Made by a program: the position numbers and the translations under genes
The notes under the pieces: model-generated
What the model saw: the letters and a program-made list of their open reading frames with translations, nothing else
What the model was told of the DNA's origin: nothing
Databases searched by the model: none
Origin: Lachnospiraceae bacterium
GTDB lineage: Bacteria > Bacillota > Clostridia > Lachnospirales > Lachnospiraceae
Reading direction: 5' to 3'
DNA: 5,281 nucleotides
Assembly (NCBI GenBank): GCA_024691065.1
Contig: JAILOA010000247.1
Span: 1-5,281 of the forward strand
In this document: piece after piece, positions 1 to 5,281 of the stretch
Numbering within the stretch: position 1 is the first letter of the stretch
How the letters are laid out: the number at the start of each line of letters is the position of its first letter

Positions 1-1528
1 TGAAAAAAACAAAAGAATATTAATTATAAGCTATTCCGTTTTCTTTTTATTGGTTTTGGCATTTGAGGTTGTTTTTGTACTCATGAGAGGCATGGCAAGA
101 CTTGAGCGTGTCTATCTGCTAAATGTAGGCATAGACATCATGGGACTTTTTATAGGTTACGTAATATTTGTATGCTGCATAATGGATGAGCAGAAAGCGC
201 TCTCCAATACAAAAAATTTACTTAGGATAGTGATTACGGTATCGCTTTCATTGGTATTTGATACAGTTGCATGGGTGGTTGACGGCCTGACGGAATACAG
301 GCTTGTAAACATCCTTGTAAACACCTTGTATTATATGTGTGCCCCTTTTGAAGCGGTCTTATTCGTATATTACGTAAGAGGATACTTAAAGTTTTATAAG
401 AAAATCGAAAAGCAGATAGACATATTTTTAAATGTCGGCCTTGCTGTTTCGATTGTTATGAGAATAATAAATATATTCAACGGTATGTACTTCAGGGTAG
501 ATGAAAACGGAGTTTATTCCAGAACATCTTTATACCCGCTTTCAATGGTATATATTGTTATTACCCTTATTGGAATATTTATTATTATAATCAGGGAACG
601 AAAGCAGTTTTCGGTCTTTCAATTTGTGACACTGCTCCTGTATATCATTGTACCGGGCGCCTCGCTGATAATTACATATCTTTTCTACGGCCTGTCCATC
701 AGTGGCGGAATTATGATGCTTGTCGTACTTTTGATGTATTCTACATTGAATGTAGCGGAAGGAAGGAAAATAGCGGTCGTAAACCAGGATCTAGAGGTGG
801 CATCGGCAATTCAGCAAAATGTATTGCCAAATACCTTTCCGTTTATGCCGGAAAGAAAGGAATTTGATTTATTTGCGTCAATGACTCCTGCGAAGGAGGT
901 CGGAGGTGACTTCTACGATTTCTTTATGGTGGATGATAACAGGTTGGCTATGGTTATAGCTGACGTTTCCGGAAAAGGAATGCCGGCGGCACTTTTCATG
1001 ATGGTATCCAAAACACTCATAAAAAGCCAGACTCTTGCTATGCCTGATAAGGATCCGGGTGAAATTCTCGAGGTTGTAAATGGGCTCCTTTGCGAAGGCA
1101 ATAAATTGCAGATGTTTGTTACTGCATGGCTTGGAATTATAGATCTTAAAACAGGTAAAATCACATATGCCAATGCAGGTCACGAGTATCCTGCCATCAA
1201 GAGAAAAGTCGGAAAGTTCAGATTATTCCGTGACATACATTCCGTACCGCTCGGATCTTTTGAAGATATGATATACCCCGGTGGAATCATTATGCTAAGG
1301 CCCGGTGATATTATCTACGTTTATACGGATGGTGTTACCGAGGCTACCAATTCGGACCTCGAGCTTTTCGGAACCAACCGTATGCTGGATGCCCTTAACA
1401 AAGCATCGGACAATCCGGTCGAAGTCCTGGATGCAAACATCCGCCGGGAAATTCAAAGATTTATGGTGGACGCACCACAATTCGATGACATAACAATGCT
1501 CGCCCTAAAATATAACGGGGTGGAGTGA
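1..1528 (+). CDS. Membrane-anchored PP2C/SpoIIE-family (RsbU-like) serine phosphatase, 5'-truncated by the window edge
   Basis: The frame is open from the first complete codon at base 2 to the TGA at 1526-1528 (508 residues seen). The TTG at 50 is not a credible start: it lies inside a hydrophobic helix preceded in frame by a basic KNKR, so the true start is upstream. Numbering from base 2, about eight hydrophobic helices lie near residues 6-28, 38-60, 74-94, 101-124, 139-160, 177-197, 205-227 and 230-249. An even number places the C-terminus in the cytoplasm. A short linker with the family-type IQQNVLP motif (270-276) leads into the phosphatase domain: GGDFYD (D303, D306), DVSGKG (D321), NAGH (391-394), TDGVTEA (D443) and FDDIT (D495, D496). 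The metal-binding aspartates are all present, so it should be active. Known relatives dephosphorylate anti-sigma-factor antagonists of the SpoIIAA/RsbV type; the substrate and the sensed signal here are unknown. No HAMP, PAS or GAF domain is seen. A terminator follows at once, so it is the last gene of its transcript. Confidence 0.93.
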   Translation, partial: EKNKRILIISYSVFFLLVLAFEVVFVLMRGMARLERVYLLNVGIDIMGLFIGYVIFVCCIMDEQKALSNTKNLLRIVITVSLSLVFDTVAWVVDGLTEYRLVNILVNTLYYMCAPFEAVLFVYYVRGYLKFYKKIEKQIDIFLNVGLAVSIVMRIINIFNGMYFRVDENGVYSRTSLYPLSMVYIVITLIGIFIIIIRERKQFSVFQFVTLLLYIIVPGASLIITYLFYGLSISGGIMMLVVLLMYSTLNVAEGRKIAVVNQDLEVASAIQQNVLPNTFPFMPERKEFDLFASMTPAKEVGGDFYDFFMVDDNRLAMVIADVSGKGMPAALFMMVSKTLIKSQTLAMPDKDPGEILEVVNGLLCEGNKLQMFVTAWLGIIDLKTGKITYANAGHEYPAIKRKVGKFRLFRDIHSVPLGSFEDMIYPGGIIMLRPGDIIYVYTDGVTEATNSDLELFGTNRMLDALNKASDNPVEVLDANIRREIQRFMVDAPQFDDITMLALKYNGVE

Positions 1529-1560
1529 AAAAACGCGGCTGTTACAGCTGCGTTTTTTTT
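1528..1560 (+). terminator. Rho-independent terminator after the phosphatase gene
   Basis: CGCGGCTG (1534-1541) pairs with CAGCTGCG (1545-1552) around a TTA loop, with one G-T pair. The stem is extended by an A-run (1528-1533) facing the T-run (1553-1560). It begins at the stop codon of the phosphatase gene. The A-run on the left could let it also act on transcripts from the opposite strand, though no minus-strand gene is visible here. Confidence 0.93.
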
Positions 1561-1608
1561 ATATTATTGTTGAAATAATTGTCATAATAGTGTAAAATAA
1601 CCCTATCT

Positions 1609-1653
1609 GTTGACTTATTATTTGTGGTATGTTGACTATTATTTTTTTTGACC
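1609..1653 (+). repeat. Three spaced TTGAC direct repeats
   Basis: GTTGACT occurs at 1609-1615 and again at 1631-1637, exactly 22 bp apart. Both are followed by ATTATTT, with one extra base after the first copy. A third TTGACC lies at 1648-1653. Twenty-two base pairs is two helical turns, the arrangement often seen for direct-repeat binding sites of response regulators. The last copy could instead be a -35 box. No regulator can be named from the sequence. Confidence 0.5.
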
Positions 1654-1675
1654 ATTTTTTACTTAATGATTTAAG
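1648..1675 (+). promoter_or_regulatory. Candidate sigma-A-type promoter for hydCBA
   Basis: A TTGACC -35-like box (1648-1653) is followed after 16 bp by TTTAAG (1670-1675), a 4/6 match to TATAAT. An extended -10 TG sits at 1667-1668. This would give a leader of roughly 310 nt before hydC. In AT-rich DNA such matches are common. A TAAAAT at 1687-1692 is a better -10 hexamer but has only a poor -35 (TTAATG at 1663-1668). Confidence 0.28.
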
Positions 1676-1687
1676 GCGTTTCAAGGT

Positions 1688-1727
1688 AAAATGCATATTA
1701 AAACTGTGGCGGAATTAGATGCATTTT
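1688..1727. repeat. 9-bp perfect inverted repeat
   Basis: AAAATGCAT (1688-1696) and ATGCATTTT (1719-1727) are exact reverse complements separated by 22 bases. In RNA this is an A/T-rich stem with a long loop followed by two more T residues. The low GC content argues against a terminator. A DNA-binding site or chance in AT-rich sequence are the alternatives. Confidence 0.4.
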
Positions 1728-1729
1728 TT

Positions 1730-1801
1730 ATCAAGATTTAATTAAGTTCGAATCAAGAGTTGAATTGAGATTTAATCATATTTAAATCAAAATCGAATCA
1801 A
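1730..1801 (+). repeat. Repeated ATCAA motifs, partly in helical phase
   Basis: ATCAA occurs at 1730, 1752, 1786 and 1797, spaced 22, 34 and 11 bp, close to multiples of one DNA turn. Longer shared words are TCGAATCAA (1748-1756 and 1793-1801) and AGATTTAAT (1734-1742 and 1768-1776). An inverted copy, TTTGATTC, lies at 1833-1840 facing GAATCAAA at 1795-1802. This may be a cluster of binding sites or a bent AT-rich element; the function is unknown. Confidence 0.4.
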
Positions 1802-1838
1802 ATTCCATAACCTGACATCTATATCAGATATGTTTGAT

Positions 1839-1853
1839 TCACAAAATTTGTGA
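1839..1853. promoter_or_regulatory. 15-bp palindrome, possible operator
   Basis: TCACAAA and TTTGTGA flank a single central A. The half-site TTCACAA (1838-1844) resembles one arm of sites for the redox repressor Rex, but the arms are in the opposite order and too close for the usual TTGTGA-n6-TCACAA layout. It is therefore only an unassigned palindrome. It lies immediately upstream of the foldable leader. Confidence 0.33.
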
Positions 1854-1857
1854 TATT

Positions 1858-1974
1858 CCCTGCTTTAGCAATTCAGGGCTGGCAGGTAATATATATTTAT
1901 GCTTTCAAAGCTTGGGTACGCTTGAAAGTATGGCAATTAACTATGGCTATGGTTGGGGAAGTCTACCCAGCTTT
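1858..1974 (+). promoter_or_regulatory. Candidate structured 5' leader of the hyd operon with two competing helices
   Basis: Three helices can be drawn by eye. CCCTG (1858-1862) pairs with CAGGG (1874-1878). AGGGCTGG (1875-1882) pairs with CCAGCTTT (1967-1974), eight pairs with two G-U. A long hairpin at 1897-1933 contains CTTTCAA/TTGAAAG (1902-1908 with 1922-1928), one bulged A, an inner G-C pair of bases on each side and the loop TTGGGTAC. The first two helices share GGG 1876-1878 and so exclude each other. The long-range helix ends seven bases before the hydC ribosome binding site. A tandem CTATGG repeat is at 1941-1952. No known riboswitch family fits, and no folding energy or conservation was computed. 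Confidence 0.35.
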
Positions 1975-1980
1975 AAAAAC

Positions 1981-1987
1981 AAGGAGG
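1981..1987 (+). promoter_or_regulatory. hydC ribosome binding site
   Basis: AAGGAGG, seven bases before the ATG at 1995. The strength and spacing fix the hydC start. Confidence 0.92.
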
Positions 1988-1994
1988 ATTACTT

Positions 1995-2498
1995 ATGGCA
2001 AAGCTTAATGGCGCAGCAGTTGCGCAAATTGAGGAAATCTGTAATCGTTATAAGGATGAGAAGACTCCGCTTATGATGATATTAAGCGACATCCAGAACG
2101 AGTACGGATACATCCCACTTGAGGTACAGGAGCTTGTTTCAAAGCATACCGGTATTTCAGTGGCAGAAATCTATGGTGTTGTTACATTCTATTCATTCTT
2201 TTCTTTAACACCAAAGGGAAAATACGTTATTGGTTGTTGTCTTGGAACAGCTTGCTATGTTAAGGGAGCACAGCAGGTTATCGACAAATTCTCTGAATTA
2301 TTACACATTCAACCGGGTGAAACTACCGAAGACGGATTGTTTACATTGGATGCTCTTCGTTGTATAGGTGCATGCGGTATCGCACCGGCAGTCAGCATCA
2401 ATGGTAAAGTATATCCAAAAATGACCGTTTCTCAAGTAAATGAGGTAATTGCGCAATATCTCATTCAGGAAGAAAAGGGAACGGAGGTGTATGTATGA
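1995..2498 (+). CDS. hydC: HydC / NuoE-like [2Fe-2S] subunit of the multimeric [FeFe] hydrogenase
   Basis: The 167-residue product matches the size and layout of NuoE/HydC (also called HndA) proteins. It has an N-terminal helical bundle (about residues 10-70, including the NEYGYIP and GVVTFYSFF motifs), then a thioredoxin-like ferredoxin domain. The [2Fe-2S] ligands are visible as C82-x4-C87 and C123-x3-C127 (CLGTAC and CIGAC); C81 is an additional neighbouring cysteine. In the complex this subunit sits on the NAD(P)H-oxidising HydB subunit and holds an accessory cluster in the cytoplasm. It is the first gene of the operon; its TGA overlaps the hydB ATG by four bases, which points to translational coupling. 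NuoE-type subunits also occur in NAD-linked formate dehydrogenases and complex I, but the downstream H-cluster protein identifies this one as hydrogenase-associated. Confidence 0.94.
   Translation: MAKLNGAAVAQIEEICNRYKDEKTPLMMILSDIQNEYGYIPLEVQELVSKHTGISVAEIYGVVTFYSFFSLTPKGKYVIGCCLGTACYVKGAQQVIDKFSELLHIQPGETTEDGLFTLDALRCIGACGIAPAVSINGKVYPKMTVSQVNEVIAQYLIQEEKGTEVYV
2483..2487 (+). promoter_or_regulatory. hydB ribosome binding site inside the end of hydC
   Basis: GGAGG lies within the last hydC codons, seven bases before the ATG at 2495. An ATG at 2491 is out of frame and too close, so this site decides the ATGA-overlap start. Confidence 0.88.
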
Positions 2499-4381
2499 AA
2501 ATAAAAGACGTACAGGGCTTGGAAGAGCGTGTATCTACATGTACCAGATGTTTCGAAGACAAGATTGCAGGTAATGACGGAAAAAGACACATTGTGCTTT
2601 GCGGAGGAACAGGTTGTCTTTCTAATAATTCAGCTGAAATTAAAGCAAAATTCGAGAAAGTTCTTGAAGAAAAATGTATTTCATATAAGGCAACCGTAAA
2701 TATAGTTGGTTGCTTCGGTTTCTGTTCACAGGGACCATTCGTTAAGATTTATCCGGAGGATACATTATACAGACTTGTAACTCTTGATGATGTTGAGGAA
2801 ATTGTAGAGTCAGACATTATGCATGACAAGATTGTCGAAAGGCTTCTCTATGAGGATCCTCAGACCAAGGAGAAAGTTAAGACTCAGGATGATATTAACT
2901 TCTATAAGAAACAGCACAGAATCGCCCTTCACGGATGTTCAACAATCAATCCGGAGGATATCAGTGAAGCACTCGGTATCGGTGCATTTGAAGGTTTAAA
3001 GAAGGCTCTCAGCATGTCCAGACAGGAAGTTATCGATGAGGTACTTGCTGCAGGAATCAGAGGACGTGGTGGTGCAGGTTTCCCTACCGGAAGAAAGTGG
3101 CAGTTTGCTTACAATTCCGAGAGTGACCAGAAGTACGTTGTATGTAACGGTGACGAGGGTGACCCTGGTGCATTCATGGACCGTAGTATCTTAGAGGGTA
3201 ATCCACTCGGAGTTATCGAAGGTATGATGATTGCAGGTTATGCAATCGGCGCTTCGGACGGTTACTTCTACGTAAGAGCTGAGTATCCTATAGCTGTAGG
3301 ACGTCTTAAGGTTGCAATCCGTCAGGCAGAGGACATCGGTCTTCTCGGCGATAATATACTTGGAACCGATTTCTCATTCCATTGTCATTTACGTCTCGGA
3401 GCCGGAGCATTTGTCTGCGGTGAAGAAACAGCGCTCCTTAATTCTATTGAAGGTAAGAGAGGTAACCCAAGACCTAGACCACCATTCCCGGCTGTTAAGG
3501 GACTTTGGGGCAAACCAACAATTATAAATAACGTAGAAACCTTAGCCTGCATTCCTTATATCTTAAGAGAAGGCTCAGCTGAGTTTGCAAAGGTTGGAAC
3601 CGAAAAATCAAAGGGTACCAAGGTATTTGCGCTCGGTGGTAAGGTTAAGAATGTCGGCCTCGTTGAGGTACCTATGGGTACAACTCTTCGTGAGCTCGTA
3701 TATGATATCGGTGGAGGAATCCCTGATAATAAGAAATTTAAGGCTATTCAGACCGGTGGTCCATCAGGTGGATGTCTCGTAGAAGAGTATCTGGATGAGC
3801 CAATCGATTTTGATAATCTCGTATCCAAGGGCTCTATGATGGGTTCCGGTGGTGCGATTGTAATGGACGAGGACAACTGTATGGTTGACGTAGCTAAGTT
3901 CTATATGGAATTTATCTGCGACGAGTCCTGTGGTAAATGTTCTCCATGCCGTATAGGTACCAAGAGAATGCTTGAAATCCTTACCAGAATTACCGAAGGA
4001 AACGGTACTATGGAAGATTTGGATGCATTGGAAGAGCTTAGCCGCACGGTTAAGAATAACTCACTTTGTGCTCTCGGTCAGACGGCTGCAAACCCTATTA
4101 CCTCTACTCTTACTCATTTCAGAGATGAGTATATAGCACATATCGTTGATAAGAAGTGCCCTGCACACGTATGTAAGAATCTTATGGAATACTACATTGA
4201 TCCGGATAAATGTATCGGTTGTGGTATGTGTGCGAAGGGATGTCCTGTTGATTGTATCAAACGAACAGACTACATTGCTGAAGGTCACAAGCTTGCATCA
4301 TTCAAGATTAATTCTTCTGAATGTGTTAAGTGTGGTTCTTGTATCAGTTCTTGTCGTCTCAATGCTATTTCAAAGAGATAA
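2495..4381 (+). CDS. hydB: HydB / NuoF-like NAD(P)H- and FMN-binding subunit of the multimeric [FeFe] hydrogenase
   Basis: The 628-residue product has the full HydB (HndC) architecture. An N-terminal thioredoxin-like [2Fe-2S] domain has C36-x4-C41 and C73-x3-C77. The NuoF core has the glycine-rich GRGGAGFPTGRKW (190-202), the nucleotide/FMN motif CNGDEGDPGAF (217-227) and GAGAFVCGEETALLNS (302-317). The NuoF [4Fe-4S] site is CGKCSPC (C479, C482, C485) plus C525. The C-terminal two-cluster ferredoxin domain has C573, C576, C579, C583 and C610, C613, C616, C620. It oxidises or reduces NAD(P)H in the cytoplasm and, in characterised bifurcating enzymes, is where electrons are split between pathways. 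NAD versus NADP preference cannot be read here. C587 and the linker cysteines C555 and C560 are extra; a metal site in that linker is possible. It overlaps hydC by four bases, and its TAA runs directly into the hydA ribosome binding site. Confidence 0.95.
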   Translation: MKIKDVQGLEERVSTCTRCFEDKIAGNDGKRHIVLCGGTGCLSNNSAEIKAKFEKVLEEKCISYKATVNIVGCFGFCSQGPFVKIYPEDTLYRLVTLDDVEEIVESDIMHDKIVERLLYEDPQTKEKVKTQDDINFYKKQHRIALHGCSTINPEDISEALGIGAFEGLKKALSMSRQEVIDEVLAAGIRGRGGAGFPTGRKWQFAYNSESDQKYVVCNGDEGDPGAFMDRSILEGNPLGVIEGMMIAGYAIGASDGYFYVRAEYPIAVGRLKVAIRQAEDIGLLGDNILGTDFSFHCHLRLGAGAFVCGEETALLNSIEGKRGNPRPRPPFPAVKGLWGKPTIINNVETLACIPYILREGSAEFAKVGTEKSKGTKVFALGGKVKNVGLVEVPMGTTLRELVYDIGGGIPDNKKFKAIQTGGPSGGCLVEEYLDEPIDFDNLVSKGSMMGSGGAIVMDEDNCMVDVAKFYMEFICDESCGKCSPCRIGTKRMLEILTRITEGNGTMEDLDALEELSRTVKNNSLCALGQTAANPITSTLTHFRDEYIAHIVDKKCPAHVCKNLMEYYIDPDKCIGCGMCAKGCPVDCIKRTDYIAEGHKLASFKINSSECVKCGSCISSCRLNAISKR

Positions 4382-4386
4382 GGAGG
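4381..4386 (+). promoter_or_regulatory. hydA ribosome binding site abutting the hydB stop
   Basis: AGGAGG begins on the last base of the hydB TAA and lies 11 bases before the ATG at 4398. It favours re-initiation by ribosomes finishing hydB. Confidence 0.88.
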
Positions 4387-4397
4387 TAAATTAAACT

Positions 4398-5281
4398 ATG
4401 GCAAATGTTAATATCAAAATAGAAGGTATCTCCTATCAGGTTGAGGAGGGCTTAACTATACTCGAAGCGGCTAAGAAATGCGGATATGAAATCCCGTCAC
4501 TTTGTTCCTTCAACCACGGCGAATGCAACAGCGGTTCCTGTAGAGTTTGTCTCGTAGAGGCAACCGGTGCAAGAGGACTCGTTGCAAGCTGTGTATATCC
4601 TGTTGCAGAGGGCATGGAAATTACCATTTCTTCACCGAAGGCTATTGAAGCCAGACGTGAAAGCGTGGAACTCCTGCTTTCAAATCATAATCAAAATTGT
4701 CAGCAGTGTGAGAAAAATGGTCACTGCGAACTTTTACACGTTGCATTTTTAACAGGTGCTCGTGAAGGCGCTTTCGTGGGCCAGAAATCAGAGGTTCACA
4801 TCGATAATCTCGCTCCTGGTCTTGTGCGTGATACTTCAAAATGTATCCTTTGCGGTAGATGTATTGCAAGATGTGAGAATGCTCACGGACTTGGAATTCT
4901 CGGATATGAGAACAGAGGTTTCGAGACATTTGTGGCTCCTGCTGAAAACAGAAGCTTTGCTGATTCACCTTGTATTCAGTGTGGTCAGTGTGTGAATGTA
5001 TGTCCTACAGGTGCTCTTATGGAGCATTCGGAAATAGATAAGATTTACGAGGCATTTAAGTCAGGCAAGCATATTATCGCTCAGGCAGCTCCTGCAGTTC
5101 GTGCCGCTCTCGGTGAAGAGTTCGGTTATCCTGTCGGAACACCTGTTACAGGTAAGATGATTGCAGCCATGAGAAGACTTGGTTTCGAAAGAGTATATGA
5201 CGTAAACTTCGGTGCAGACCTTACAATCATGGAGGAAGGTACAGAACTTCTCGGAAGACTTACCAACGGTGGAGTTCTTCC
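4398..5281 (+). CDS. hydA: HydA, catalytic [FeFe]-hydrogenase subunit (3'-truncated by the window edge)
   Basis: The frame is open from the ATG to the window end (294 full codons, no stop). Domains in order are as follows. A plant-type [2Fe-2S] domain has C36, C48, C51 and C65 (C43 is extra). A His-Cys3 [4Fe-4S] domain has H97-x3-C101-x2-C104-x5-C110. A two-[4Fe-4S] ferredoxin domain has C149, C152, C155, C159 and C192, C195, C198, C202 (CIQCGQCVNVCP). The H-cluster domain starts near residue 210, with AQAAPAVRAALGEEF and FGADLTIMEEGTEL. This matches the accessory-domain plan of the clostridial CpI-type enzyme. It reduces protons or oxidises H2 in the cytoplasm. The window stops before the cysteine motifs that bind the H-cluster, so catalytic competence and any C-terminal extra cluster cannot be checked. 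A sensory-type variant cannot be excluded for the same reason, but the hydC-hydB context strongly favours a catalytic multimeric enzyme. Maturation genes hydE, hydF and hydG are not in the window. Confidence 0.95.
   Translation, partial: MANVNIKIEGISYQVEEGLTILEAAKKCGYEIPSLCSFNHGECNSGSCRVCLVEATGARGLVASCVYPVAEGMEITISSPKAIEARRESVELLLSNHNQNCQQCEKNGHCELLHVAFLTGAREGAFVGQKSEVHIDNLAPGLVRDTSKCILCGRCIARCENAHGLGILGYENRGFETFVAPAENRSFADSPCIQCGQCVNVCPTGALMEHSEIDKIYEAFKSGKHIIAQAAPAVRAALGEEFGYPVGTPVTGKMIAAMRRLGFERVYDVNFGADLTIMEEGTELLGRLTNGGVL

Larger units (their letters stand above)
1561..1994. other. AT-rich intergenic region upstream of the hydrogenase operon
   Basis: No gene is supportable on either strand. 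A reading frame entering hydC from TTG at 1834 (80 codons) has no ribosome binding site and overlaps the start of hydC in another frame. A 16-codon ATG frame at 1691 has only a weak CAAGG upstream. The region is unusually long for a simple promoter, and the repeats, palindrome and foldable leader inside it are listed separately. The operon promoter must lie here or be replaced by leakage through the terminator, which is unlikely. Confidence 0.8.

Noticed and set aside
878..1183. Minus-strand frames of 101 and 86 codons opposite the phosphatase
   Set aside because: They lie antisense to conserved PP2C motifs, have no family resemblance, and are shadows of the real gene.
1691..1741. 16-codon ATG frame in the intergenic region
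   Set aside because: Only a weak CAAGG lies four bases upstream, and the peptide has no recognisable character; it overlaps the inverted repeat.
1941..1987. Resemblance to a purine riboswitch core (TATGG ... GTCTACC)
   Set aside because: The loop-like words are present in the right order, but no complementary 5' arm for P2 precedes TATGG and no P3 return strand follows CTACC before the ribosome binding site.
1834..2076. 80-codon frame starting at TTG 1834
   Set aside because: It has no ribosome binding site and an unlikely start, and its end overlaps the well-supported beginning of hydC in another frame.
1995..4381. Alternative reading as complex I nuoE-nuoF or a formate dehydrogenase diaphorase pair
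   Set aside because: HydB carries the extra N-terminal [2Fe-2S] and C-terminal ferredoxin domains, and the next gene has the hydrogenase domain order with the TIMEE motif.
4642..4968. Minus-strand 108-codon frame opposite hydA
   Set aside because: It lies entirely antisense to the conserved cluster-binding region of hydA and has no recognisable features.

Overview
The window looks like chromosome from an anaerobic Firmicute, most likely a Lachnospiraceae-type clostridium. The evidence is a moderately AT-rich composition, strong AGGAGG-type ribosome binding sites, an RsbU/SpoIIE-family phosphatase, and a three-gene [FeFe]-hydrogenase cluster in the hydC-hydB-hydA order. This taxonomic guess rests on gene content and protein style, not on a database comparison. 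All four genes are on the + strand.

Region 1 (1-1560) holds the 3' part of a gene for a membrane-anchored serine phosphatase: eight predicted transmembrane helices followed by a SpoIIE/PP2C domain with all metal-binding aspartates. Its reading frame is still open at the left edge, so the true start lies outside the window. A strong intrinsic terminator follows its stop codon directly and separates it from the next operon.

Region 2 (1561-1994) is a 434-base AT-rich intergenic stretch with no credible gene. It carries spaced TTGAC direct repeats, a 9-bp inverted repeat, a series of ATCAA motifs partly spaced at multiples of about 11 bp, a short palindrome, and a potentially structured leader. 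In that leader two helices compete for the same GGG just upstream of the first hydrogenase gene. No known riboswitch or operator could be assigned. This is the least explained part of the window.

Region 3 (1995-5281) is hydC-hydB-hydA, encoding subunits of a soluble multimeric (group A3-like) NAD(P)H- and ferredoxin-linked [FeFe] hydrogenase. HydC carries a [2Fe-2S] thioredoxin-like domain. HydB binds FMN and NAD(P)H and carries several Fe-S clusters. HydA relays electrons through five clusters' worth of ligands to the H-cluster domain. The last gene runs off the right edge before the H-cluster cysteine motifs. hydC and hydB overlap by 4 bp, and the hydB stop codon abuts the hydA ribosome binding site, so the three are almost certainly co-transcribed and made in step. 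In related organisms such complexes reversibly couple NADH plus reduced ferredoxin oxidation to H2 production during fermentation. The coding part is a well-known system; I see no clearly new system here.
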